14,446 nt of DNA, from contig BRYA01000749.1 of NCBI GenBank assembly GCA_030267965.1, positions 1-14,446 on the forward strand. Reading direction: 5' to 3'. The first letter of the stretch is position 1. Every line of letters begins with the position of its first letter. Below are positions 1 to 7,743 of the stretch, piece by piece. Both the position numbers and the translations under genes were made by a program. The notes beneath the pieces are model-generated. The model was not told where the DNA came from and made no database searches. It worked only from the letters and a program-made list of their open reading frames with translations. The DNA is from Triparma columacea. Its lineage: Eukaryota > Sar > Bolidophyceae > Parmales > Triparmaceae.

Positions 1-48
1 CCTAACCCTAACCCTAACCCTAACCCTAACCCTAACCCTAACCCTAAC
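1..48. repeat. Telomere, (CCCTAA)n
   Basis: Eight perfect CCTAAC units run from the first base. The complementary strand is (TTAGGG)n, with the G-rich strand pointing 5' to 3' toward the left edge, so the chromosome terminus lies to the left. TTAGGG is the vertebrate-type telomere repeat and is also found in many stramenopiles and fungi. Confidence 0.96.
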
Positions 49-49
49 A

Positions 50-139
50 CCCTTTACACCCTTTACACCCTTTACACCCTTTACACCCTTTACACACTAC
101 ACACCCTTTACACACTACACACCCTTTACACCCTTTTCA
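50..139. repeat. 9-bp telomere-adjacent tandem repeat (CCCTTTACA)
   Basis: Ten consecutive 9-bp units follow the telomere with a one-base join. Seven are exactly CCCTTTACA (units 1-5, 7 and 9), two are CACTACACA (95-103 and 113-121), and the last is CCCTTTTCA. On the other strand the unit is TGTAAAGGG, so a GGG run recurs every 9 bases with the same polarity as TTAGGG. It looks like a telomere-associated satellite. Confidence 0.9.
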
Positions 140-167
140 CTACCAGATCAAAAAGTAACGGTTATCG

Positions 168-560
168 TATCCTATACCCTCCTCTCTTCTACTCTCACTT
201 TTTAACTTCTCTTTCTTCTCCACAACCACACTCACACTTTTATTCATCCCCATACACTTCTACTTCATTTACACACATCATTCCACCTTATACCCTCCTC
301 CCTTTTACTCTCACTAATTAACTACTCTCTTTCCTCCACAACCACACTCACACTCCTTTTATTCATCCCCATACACATCTTCTTTACTTCCACTATACTC
401 ACAAACCATAATTCATACTTCTTAACTCCTTTCACTCTTCTCCACACCCACACTCAACTTCATTTTATTCATCTTCATTCACATCTACTATACTTACAAA
501 CATCAATCCATCTTATACCCTCCTCTTTTCTACTCTTACTCCCTTAATTCCTCCCCATAC
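168..560. repeat. Degenerate subtelomeric tandem repeat, about 116-bp period
   Basis: The phrase TATACCCTCCT followed by a CT-rich stretch starts at 173, 289 and 514. The first spacing is 116 bases and the second is 225, about two periods, with a decayed unit near 400. Within units, CCACAACCACACTCACAC (220s and 340s) and TTTATTCATC (about 239, 358 and 466) recur. No coding potential was seen. The whole stretch lacks G on the + strand. Confidence 0.65.
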
Positions 561-584
561 ACATCCACTACACTTCCAATATAC

Positions 585-900
585 TTACAAACCACTATAA
601 TACCTAAACAAATCTTCAAAACTTCATACATATTTATAACACTACCACAACACTCACAAACCACTATAACACAGCCACAACTCTCCAAAAAATATTACAT
701 ACCTACTAAACATCCTCAATCACAAACCACTTTAACACTCCCTTTTTTCTCTTCTACACTTCATCAATACTAACAACCACTATAAAATTCCCACAATACA
801 TTTACTTCACCCCACAAAACTCACATACCACTTTAACACTCCCACAATACATTGACTACACTTAAAACACTTTCAAAATACTCACAACTATAACAAATCA
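585..900. repeat. Degenerate subtelomeric tandem repeat, 50-70 bp period
   Basis: The core CA(A)ACCACTATAA/CACTTTAACACTCCC recurs at about 591, 660, 726, 776, 827 and 886, so spacings are roughly 69, 66, 50, 51 and 59. The copies at 776 and 827 also share CCCACAATACATT downstream. The sequence is AC-rich and non-coding, and it fills the region just 3' of the START/XK gene. Confidence 0.55.
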
Positions 901-932
901 AATCAATTTCTCCTACAAATGTTGCTGCCCTA

Positions 933-3900
933 TTAGTCACTTCCCACCTCATCTTCTATCAGCACAACACTGCCTACTTTAGCCTTCCCACCTCCTACCC
1001 ATATAATATCTCCTCCATCATTGCCTCCAACACTTGCTCTCCTAAGACTTGCTCTCAAAGCACCTGCTAAACCCCCTTCAGCTTCAGCATCAACACTTGC
1101 TCTCCTCACACTCTCTCTCCTTCTAGCACCTCCTACTCCTGGAATAAAATCTACAGGCACTTTAGCCTTCCTCACATCAGTCCACCACTCTGGCTTCTCC
1201 TCTTCCCATTTAGCCCAGTTCAACTCAACCCATTTCTTAACTTCTCCTTCAATTGAAACCCATTGGTGCCTTGATGTTCTGAAGACTTTAAACTTAGTTG
1301 CATCACTTTCTCCTTCAAGGAAACTTGCCATTGAATAGTCCTTACCTCTTTGGATATTCCAGAAGGTGTGCCAGTACTTCCTCTCAATGTTTAAAAAGAA
1401 GACAGCAAAGCATAGGGTAGTTATTGGTAAGAAACATTTCGCAATCATTGAGGCAATATCAATTGCCTTCTCATCAACATAAGATGAAGCTAAATATATT
1501 GACACTGGTAGGCTTCCCATTGTGAATAAAAGACCAAACATCCAATAGGCTCCTCCAATTTCGTTAGGATGTCGCAAGTGCGCAATTGATGTGAAGTCTA
1601 TAGTAATCTTTACAATCACTCTGAATAGAATACTATTCACAATCTCTGCCTTACCCCCCAATGGTATCCAGTACCAAAAGTCTCCCCTCAATATCTTCAC
1701 GAACATGTACAGACCAAGGTCAGCTCCAATATAGAGAAAGGCCCATTTACCTCCCATTAACCCGAGAAGAACTATTGTTGTACACCTTAGTAGTAGCATC
1801 TCTGCTGACAAGAGCAACAACGAAACAAACACTACTGTTCTCTTGCTTGCTTTTGCTGGTATATAACCATAAAAGTCTTGTGCCACTTCTCTCTTAGCAG
1901 GGTTGGTGTCCCAGTCATAACTAATTGATGCTGATGCAAAGCCTGTTGTAATTGCTGACACTGCAAGTGAAAGCCATGCTGAAATGCCAACCTTTTTATC
2001 GCTGGTTGCTATAGCCATAAGTTGGATAATCACTCCAGGGATTGCTTCAGCAAACATCTCAGCTCCTTTCATGAAAGCCATCTCTTGTAGAGCATCAAAT
2101 GCTTGTCCAGCCTCTTGCTTGTCTCCCGATGCAACTCTGTAAGCATCAACAGCAGGCTTGAAGCCAATCAAAATAGGAAACCATTCCCTCATCACCCTCA
2201 CCATCCCAAACTTCCTGTTCTGCACCCAAATGCACAGCATTTGAATACAAATTGATGCCACTAAACTTGCCAGAGAAGCCTTAAAGTACCCATACTTCTT
2301 ATTTCTCCAAAACATGTTCGTCACATACACATCAGTCAGCAAATCAAGCATGCTTGTTGCAGCACCAACAGTGACCCTTGCCTTTAAGCCTAGGGTAGAC
2401 TTCGTGAATAGTTTCATAACTATTTCCTCAAGCATGGGCCTAAACCACACTTGTTCATTCATAACTTCTTGCACTTCAGTGAATTGATGGGCCCACTCAT
2501 CTACAGCATGAGCAGCACTTGCTGTGGTCAACATGACTGCTGTCATTGCACTCCCAATCTCCCACCCCCTGGCTTCCACCTCACTCTTAATTTCTCCCTC
2601 ATTTGTCGCTCTCCTTTTAAATGTGTTCATAACCACAGCATACAGCATAGTTCTTATGAAACTATGCTGCTCCATAGTCTCTCTCAGTGCCCTATTGGCA
2701 GCAATAAATTCCCTCACAACCTCCACATTACTGTCCCCAATAATTTTTCTCTTCATTCTCTCCATCAGCTGCTCTCCAAACCTCCTCCCATCCTGCTCCC
2801 CTGCTTCATTGCTCTTCAGCAGATTATCAAAGTAGTAAGCAGCATCAGTTGCCATGCTCAGGTGCTTAATTACACTCTTTTTGCTGGCAGCTTTTCCTAA
2901 ACCCATATGTCTAGTCATCATTTCAACGTCTGTCATCATCTGGCCAGTCTCTGAGAACCTTACAGCTGTGAGATGCCCTTTGTGTTCAACTGTGATTACA
3001 AGTATCTTGTTGTTAATTCTGTGAATCACAAGCTGGGTTTCAACTCCACTTTTGAGGTCCCAGAAGAATGCTGCAACTTCCTTGTGGGATGCTCTTGCAG
3101 TTATTGAAGTCTTCCCCCATCCCATTCGCTTCTCTGTCTTTATTAATGTCTGTCCAGACAACCCACTACTGATCTCTTGAGCTCCTTGAATCTCATCAAA
3201 GTGACTTTCAATCCCTGGTGCTCCTTCAATTGCAATCTCCTCAAAATTTGCAATGATCTGCTGTCTCTTGAAGGTGTCAATCCCTTTGCTCTTGTCAAAC
3301 TTCTTCCTCATTATTGATAGATGAGTAAGAAATTTTGAGGCTACTCTGTTCAGAAATGCTGTGGGAATTATACCTGCCAAATCAACCTTTGTTATGTAGG
3401 TCACCTTCGTTTGGTGTATATCTCCAATTGGATCCAAAGCTTGTATGGTCCAAACTGTTGATGCAGAACCCAACACGTTTACGCTTGGTGATGATTTGTT
3501 GGTGTCGGCAACATTGATGGTAACCTTTTTGTCCTCTTTTTTCCATGTTATTGTTGATCTGAATTCTCTGAAAGAGAAACCGGGGATTCTGAGGTCTCTG
3601 GTGGAATTGTAATTGAGAGAATGATGGTTGATATGCTCTACATCAACAGAGACTAAACCATGTAATCTCATATTCCTTCTTGTTTGTCTAGAATCCAGGT
3701 CTGTCATCACCCAGGCAGCACAAATCTCTGGTGAATCATCCATCACAGTAGTAGCTAAACCCGAAACAAGATTCTCTCCTTCAAGGTGTACTAATCTCAT
3801 TTGCACTTTACTATCTGAGCTCTTCACCTCATCAAAGTTCTCCCCCTTCATGCACTTCTCATAAAACTGCTTCCCCTTCCTGATTGCATCCTCCTCCTCA

Positions 3901-6356
3901 TCTGTATAATCTTGATGCTCATTCTTGATGATGTTGGCAAGAGAGGCCAGTGCAGCTTTATCAACCTCTTCGTCCTGCTTGAAGGAGTCCCTGATCTCTG
4001 ATATCGCACCTAGTACTTGTGGTATTGTTCTGTCGACAACTTTCACTGGAATGTGCCCTCCTGTGTCCATAAATTGGGTCAATGTAAGTTTGCACTGGAG
4101 AAAACCATTATGGTGCTCAATATTCTTGGCAGTGAGAATGCCACTTGTTGTTGCCCGCACAAGCCTTCCTAGATTTCCCCCATAGTCTACCTGCTCTTTA
4201 GCTGGTACAAACGCTACAGACATGGTGCTGTCTTGGTGTCCTTTTTGCCATAAATATCTCATCACAAACTCTCTTTTGTCAAGAGGGAAGGGAAGCTTCT
4301 TTACTACAGCAAAAAGCTTTTCGTTGATCCTTCCCTTGCCTCCCTTCGATATTTCTAGCTTTGCAGTGCCAGCAACTTCTTGGATTATCACCATCCTCTC
4401 CCTGCTGCAGAACTCAAAGAACCAAGCAGCTGCTTCCTCAGCTGAGCAGTCAGCAACACACTCGGCTCTTCCAAAACCAAGTGTCTTTTTTCCTTTCTCC
4501 TGCTGCTTGTGCTTGATCTCCATCTTCACTCCCTCATAAGGTGACTTGAGAGGCCCCCACCCTTCTTCATCCTCCCCACCAAAGAACTCCTCCAACTCCC
4601 CAAACACCCTTTTCTGGTCCTCCTCCAACTCAACACCCTCCCTCATCCTCTCCACCAAGGCCCCCCTGACCTCAGCATCAACCTCGTTCCCGTTCCTCCT
4701 AAACTTCTTCTGCAGCCTGTTGGCTTCAACAAGCTGGCTCTTTGCAAGGTACTCAATGGCTTTGTCCATCACTGCCTTTTGAAGAAGGCCACTAAATTTC
4801 AGAGCAACTGTTTGAATGCGTGTCACTCTGCAGACATTTGGGGCAATCTCGTTGAAGAAGTAGACACCTGTAGTCTCTGCTAGCACAAATCCTTCCTTAC
4901 TGAGGTCCTTGAAGCCTTCTCCTGGGTACTCTGTTAGCGGCACAAAAGCCAACATGTATGAAGTCCAGCCATTCTCAAGTTTGACTTCCTTCCACACATA
5001 CCAATTCTCAAATAGTCGATTGGTGGCGGCAGGGACCTTCACACCCTTATGAAAGTGCATGCTTCTAGTTCCGTCGACATCCTTCCTGATTGTCCTTGGC
5101 AAGTTCCCTTCTTTTTGGTAGTGTTCTAAAGACTTCTCAAATGTGTCAAGCAGAAATTCCTCTGCCAATACACCCTTTGCTGACTTATCCACAGTGACCC
5201 CAAAGGCTGCCCACACGTTTTCCCCCTCTCTCCACAGGAACTTGTCCACTCCCTCCTTCAATGTCCCCTTGACTCTCTTTCCCTCCTTGTTGAGTTCCTC
5301 CTCCAGCCCTGCGACACTTTCCAGCATCTTGTCCTCTTCCTCAGTAAGAGTTGGCACATTGGGCATGACCACTTCTACAAAGTGTTTCTTCCTCCGCTCG
5401 TCAATTACTGCAGGCTGTCTGAACTTCTTCCTGACCTCCTCCATAATGACCTTTACTGCTGCTAACGCAACCTTGACGTCTCCCTTCTTGGTCCTCCCAC
5501 TGTTCCTGCCTTCAACACTAGATCTCGTGGATCTCACACTCTTAATGCTTTTGACTGTGCGAACATCAACTTCTGGTTTCATCTCTGTTGCTCTCTCCTT
5601 TGCCTTAAGAGTTCCCACCATGGTGACTGCAGTTTGTCCAAACTCAAAGACAGTGAAGCTGAGCTTGCCCTTCATGACACCTTGTTTGACAGTCTTGGTA
5701 TTTGTTAACGCTAGGATTTCGACAAGCTTTGCAGTTGCCTCATCAGAAAGGTCGTCCTCATCAAGGGGTGCCAACTCCATAATGTTCGTCGATTTGTCAG
5801 GAGATACGACTTTGACGTCGAGTAGAAACTCGACAAACTTATTCCCGCTGCCGTAGTGCTGCCAGTAGACGAGTCTGTGAATGACTCCTTCCATTTCGTC
5901 GTACTCCTGGAGGGTCTTCCTTCGGAACTTGCCCTGCTCACAATCGGTGAGTAGAAAGTCGATGATCTTGTCGCGCTCGTCGTGGAAGACATCAGCGAGC
6001 TCCATAACCTTCACATCGACGCCGGTAGAGTTGTCGATGAGGCCTTCAATGGCTCCTCGGTCATCCAGAAGCTTCACAAGGTTGCCTTGTTTGGGACCAA
6101 GAGCTGTGTAATCGATATCTACGGGACCGTGTATTGCGGAGGGTGTGTGATTGGGGCCTGCGGGGGGCTCGGAGTCATAGTTGGTCGTGCCGGCGTCATT
6201 TACGACTCCCGCATCTGCTTCAACCTCACCCTCCATATCTACGGGACCGTGTATTGTGGAGGGTGTGTGATTGGGGCCTGCGGGGGGCTCGGAGCCATAG
6301 TTGGTCGTGCCGGCGTCATTTACGACTCCCGCATCTGCTTCAACCTCACTCTCCAT
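933..6356 (-). CDS. Multi-START, XK-related-like membrane protein (about 1807 aa)
   Basis: Intronless gene transcribed toward the telomere, ending TAA-TAG. I chose ATG 6356: it has G at -3 and +4, and its context is repeated 40 codons later. An ATG at 6386 is weaker, and the longest frame (to 6506) opens with GTG. From that Met: duplicated 40-residue repeat at 1-80; acidic/basic region; START-like modules at about 375-540, 622-795 (LPFPLDKREFVMRYLW is characteristic) and 852-1022; a partial fourth near 1079-1140; then about eight hydrophobic spans from 1327 to 1656. The membrane part resembles XK-related scramblases: a DLLTD motif in the first span (1338-1342) and an E-x3-E-x2-P motif at 1433-1440, each followed by XKR-like spans. 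The tail carries three RRxS sites. START domains bind lipids and XKR proteins scramble phospholipids; a lipid role here is inference. Location in membranes is likely. Confidence 0.85.
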   Translation of the reverse strand: MESEVEADAGVVNDAGTTNYGSEPPAGPNHTPSTIHGPVDMEGEVEADAGVVNDAGTTNYDSEPPAGPNHTPSAIHGPVDIDYTALGPKQGNLVKLLDDRGAIEGLIDNSTGVDVKVMELADVFHDERDKIIDFLLTDCEQGKFRRKTLQEYDEMEGVIHRLVYWQHYGSGNKFVEFLLDVKVVSPDKSTNIMELAPLDEDDLSDEATAKLVEILALTNTKTVKQGVMKGKLSFTVFEFGQTAVTMVGTLKAKERATEMKPEVDVRTVKSIKSVRSTRSSVEGRNSGRTKKGDVKVALAAVKVIMEEVRKKFRQPAVIDERRKKHFVEVVMPNVPTLTEEEDKMLESVAGLEEELNKEGKRVKGTLKEGVDKFLWREGENVWAAFGVTVDKSAKGVLAEEFLLDTFEKSLEHYQKEGNLPRTIRKDVDGTRSMHFHKGVKVPAATNRLFENWYVWKEVKLENGWTSYMLAFVPLTEYPGEGFKDLSKEGFVLAETTGVYFFNEIAPNVCRVTRIQTVALKFSGLLQKAVMDKAIEYLAKSQLVEANRLQKKFRRNGNEVDAEVRGALVERMREGVELEEDQKRVFGELEEFFGGEDEEGWGPLKSPYEGVKMEIKHKQQEKGKKTLGFGRAECVADCSAEEAAAWFFEFCSRERMVIIQEVAGTAKLEISKGGKGRINEKLFAVVKKLPFPLDKREFVMRYLWQKGHQDSTMSVAFVPAKEQVDYGGNLGRLVRATTSGILTAKNIEHHNGFLQCKLTLTQFMDTGGHIPVKVVDRTIPQVLGAISEIRDSFKQDEEVDKAALASLANIIKNEHQDYTDEEEDAIRKGKQFYEKCMKGENFDEVKSSDSKVQMRLVHLEGENLVSGLATTVMDDSPEICAAWVMTDLDSRQTRRNMRLHGLVSVDVEHINHHSLNYNSTRDLRIPGFSFREFRSTITWKKEDKKVTINVADTNKSSPSVNVLGSASTVWTIQALDPIGDIHQTKVTYITKVDLAGIIPTAFLNRVASKFLTHLSIMRKKFDKSKGIDTFKRQQIIANFEEIAIEGAPGIESHFDEIQGAQEISSGLSGQTLIKTEKRMGWGKTSITARASHKEVAAFFWDLKSGVETQLVIHRINNKILVITVEHKGHLTAVRFSETGQMMTDVEMMTRHMGLGKAASKKSVIKHLSMATDAAYYFDNLLKSNEAGEQDGRRFGEQLMERMKRKIIGDSNVEVVREFIAANRALRETMEQHSFIRTMLYAVVMNTFKRRATNEGEIKSEVEARGWEIGSAMTAVMLTTASAAHAVDEWAHQFTEVQEVMNEQVWFRPMLEEIVMKLFTKSTLGLKARVTVGAATSMLDLLTDVYVTNMFWRNKKYGYFKASLASLVASICIQMLCIWVQNRKFGMVRVMREWFPILIGFKPAVDAYRVASGDKQEAGQAFDALQEMAFMKGAEMFAEAIPGVIIQLMAIATSDKKVGISAWLSLAVSAITTGFASASISYDWDTNPAKREVAQDFYGYIPAKASKRTVVFVSLLLLSAEMLLLRCTTIVLLGLMGGKWAFLYIGADLGLYMFVKILRGDFWYWIPLGGKAEIVNSILFRVIVKITIDFTSIAHLRHPNEIGGAYWMFGLLFTMGSLPVSIYLASSYVDEKAIDIASMIAKCFLPITTLCFAVFFLNIERKYWHTFWNIQRGKDYSMASFLEGESDATKFKVFRTSRHQWVSIEGEVKKWVELNWAKWEEEKPEWWTDVRKAKVPVDFIPGVGGARRRESVRRASVDAEAEGGLAGALRASLRRASVGGNDGGDIIWVGGGKAKVGSVVLIEDEVGSD
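6115..6356. repeat. 120-bp direct tandem duplication over the START/XK gene 5' end
   Basis: 6121-6236 and 6241-6356 differ at only three positions (6137/6257, 6175/6295 and 6230/6350), so they are about 97% identical. The match extends a few bases left, with ATATCT before each copy. The 120-bp period is 40 codons and keeps the frame. Each copy encodes ME(S/G)EVEADAGVVNDAG and a Pro-rich stretch ending HGPVD. Confidence 0.95.
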
Positions 6357-7057
6357 GACGATCTTAATTTTGGTGCTGAAAATCATGCGTTGGCGATCAA
6401 GGTGTGAAAAAGAGCAACGGAAGGTCGTATTTCGGTGTGAGTAAATGTATCGTTGCTCAGCGTGTTCGTATGGTGCGTCAATGTTGCGGGTTTTAAATAT
6501 TTTCACAAAATCACCCTAAAAACCCAAGAAAAGCAGGAAAAAACATCAGTCCGGAAGCCCAGAAACACGTTAGGCTGGTTTCCTGTCCCCTCCTCTCTTT
6601 TGGATTTTTCCATCCATGACCGCATCTCCTCAACTCTCTCGCCCCTCCCCCGTTCATCCGTTCGTCCTATCTTACCTCCTAAACACACGTTCCGTACTCC
6701 ACTAGTCCAAGGGTCTCAAGAAGTTGTCCAAAAATCCAGGCGGAGAGAGGTGCTCGAATCCTCTGATTTATTCCCTTTGAACGGTGTGTTGTCTATAATT
6801 TGTAATCAAGATGTTATTCGTTAATATTATAGATATTCTAACACGCACAAAGTCGAGTATATCTACTTACAGCGTAAGTTTAGTCAAGGCTAAAATTTGC
6901 TCCTCCCATTTATCTCCCTAACTTTACTCTTGCTCTTGTTTTTGCTGAGAAAACCTCAGAAACGCGACGTAAGAAACTTGGAGTGCATCGTTGCCATCGT
7001 CTGCATCGTCCTTGTTCTCGTTGTTCTCATCATGTTATCTAAAAATCCCCTGCAGGG

Positions 7058-7266
7058 ATGCATCCCAAGCAATATGTGAACTACTTCCGCGAGCTCATGA
7101 CGTTCTTCGACGCCGGTTGCCTTACTATAATCGTATTCACTTTCCCCGTGGTCTTCAATTTCAAGCTAAGAGCGATGGGGGGGGGCGGAAGATCGGGGTG
7201 TGGGGGAGAAGGCGAGGGGGTTGGGAGTGGTGGGACTGGGGGGGGGAGTTATTGGGGTTTACCAAG
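7058..7266 (+). CDS. Possible exon or small protein, unknown
   Basis: An ATG at 7058 opens about 70 codons beginning MHPKQYVNYFREL, with one hydrophobic stretch (GCLTIIVFTFPVV) and then a Gly-rich tail coded by the G-tract. It is flanked by plausible splice signals: CTGCAG just before the ATG (7050-7055), preceded by a possible GTAAGA donor at 6969 with a pyrimidine-rich interval, and an AG|GTAAGG donor at 7266/7267. I could not join it in frame to the OPA3-like exon at 7444 (it ends in phase 2 and the exon needs phase 0). No family recognised; it may be non-coding. Confidence 0.25.
7177..7257 (+). other. G-rich tract with quadruplex potential
   Basis: Eight runs of three or more G fall within 81 bases, including two runs of nine (7177-7185 and 7238-7246), with runs of 3-5 between them and a last run at 7254-7257. 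Loops are short. Such spacing meets the usual G-quadruplex pattern on the + strand. Confidence 0.8.
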
Positions 7267-7443
7267 GTAAGGGGGACCTCGTCAACGCTGTCACGCATAT
7301 CGACGATAACGCTAAATAATGAAAACGAAATTTTGTGAACGAGAGACTGATTCTTGTTTCGAAAATCTGGGTTGCTCTTTGAAAATCATATTCACCTCAA
7401 AGGCTTCCGCCCAATCTCTTCAACAGCAGGCGCAAATTCTTAG

Positions 7444-7743
7444 GTCGCCGTGGCAATCGTCCTTCCCCTTGCCAAGCTAGGTGGGCTCTTGTTGAAGACT
7501 TTGTTGAAACCTTTATGGAGGTTTTTAGAATCTCAGGCCGCGGAGCACGAGAGGATCAGGGGGGTCTTTGTGTGCGTTTGTATCCTCCGCCATAAGGTTA
7601 CGGCTAGGATGAGCATTTGGGCTGGGGGATTCAAAATTAAGAAAATTGAATTTCGACAAAGTGAGGCGGAGAAGGAGAAGGCGAAAGGCTCTGTTCAAAC
7701 TCGTCCCCCAAACCCTTGTTACTACCTGTTGTTGTCTCAATGA
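7444..7743 (+). CDS. OPA3-like protein, N-terminal half only
   Basis: OPA3 family proteins are small mitochondrial membrane-associated proteins. The frame from 7444 reads LPLAKLGGLLLKTLLKP, then SQAAEHERIRGVF, then RHKVTARMSIWAGGFKIKKI and EAEKEKAKG, which follows the family order (start motif, KP, KxxAxxHxxFR, R-rich helix, AxxxGA). At the point where the family continues with GA-D/E-F/L-x-G-E and a hydrophobic segment, this frame instead gives 17 unrelated residues and stops at TGA 7741-7743. There is no in-frame ATG: a TAG at 7441-7443 is immediately upstream and fits an acceptor (CTTAG|GTC), so a 5' exon is implied but was not found. A GTG at 7450 is the only other start. This is either a truncated relic or a gene with unrecognised exons. 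Confidence 0.55.
   Translation, partial: VAVAIVLPLAKLGGLLLKTLLKPLWRFLESQAAEHERIRGVFVCVCILRHKVTARMSIWAGGFKIKKIEFRQSEAEKEKAKGSVQTRPPNPCYYLLLSQ

Larger units (their letters stand above)
6357..7443. other. Intergenic region without a confident gene
   Basis: This separates the divergent START/XK gene (minus) and the OPA3-like exon (+). It should hold the promoters of both. On the minus strand an AT-rich stretch (AATATTTAAAA, 6493-6504) lies about 140 bases upstream of the START/XK start and could be TATA-like, but this is weak. The stretch 6510-6900 has only short, unconvincing frames. Beyond 6897 there is a possible intron, a short open frame and a G-rich tract, listed separately. Confidence 0.6.

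Noticed and set aside
5143..5856. 237-codon + strand frame
   Set aside because: It lies wholly antisense to the START/XK coding region, is Ser/Thr/Leu-rich low-complexity as expected from the complement of charged codons, and has no family match.
5982..6407. Long + strand frame with a 40-residue repeat across the 120-bp duplication
   Set aside because: It is the antisense of the START/XK gene 5' end; the repeat is inherited from the 120-bp direct duplication, and it has no recognisable domain.
6745..6785. tRNA-like GCTCGAATCCTCT with a short stem
   Set aside because: The T-arm-like hairpin has a 9-base loop, and no matching acceptor stem or D-arm lies upstream.
6453..6824. 123-codon + strand frame upstream of the START/XK gene
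   Set aside because: Composition is random-looking, with no domain, signal or splice logic. It overlaps the presumed promoter and 5' UTR on the other strand.
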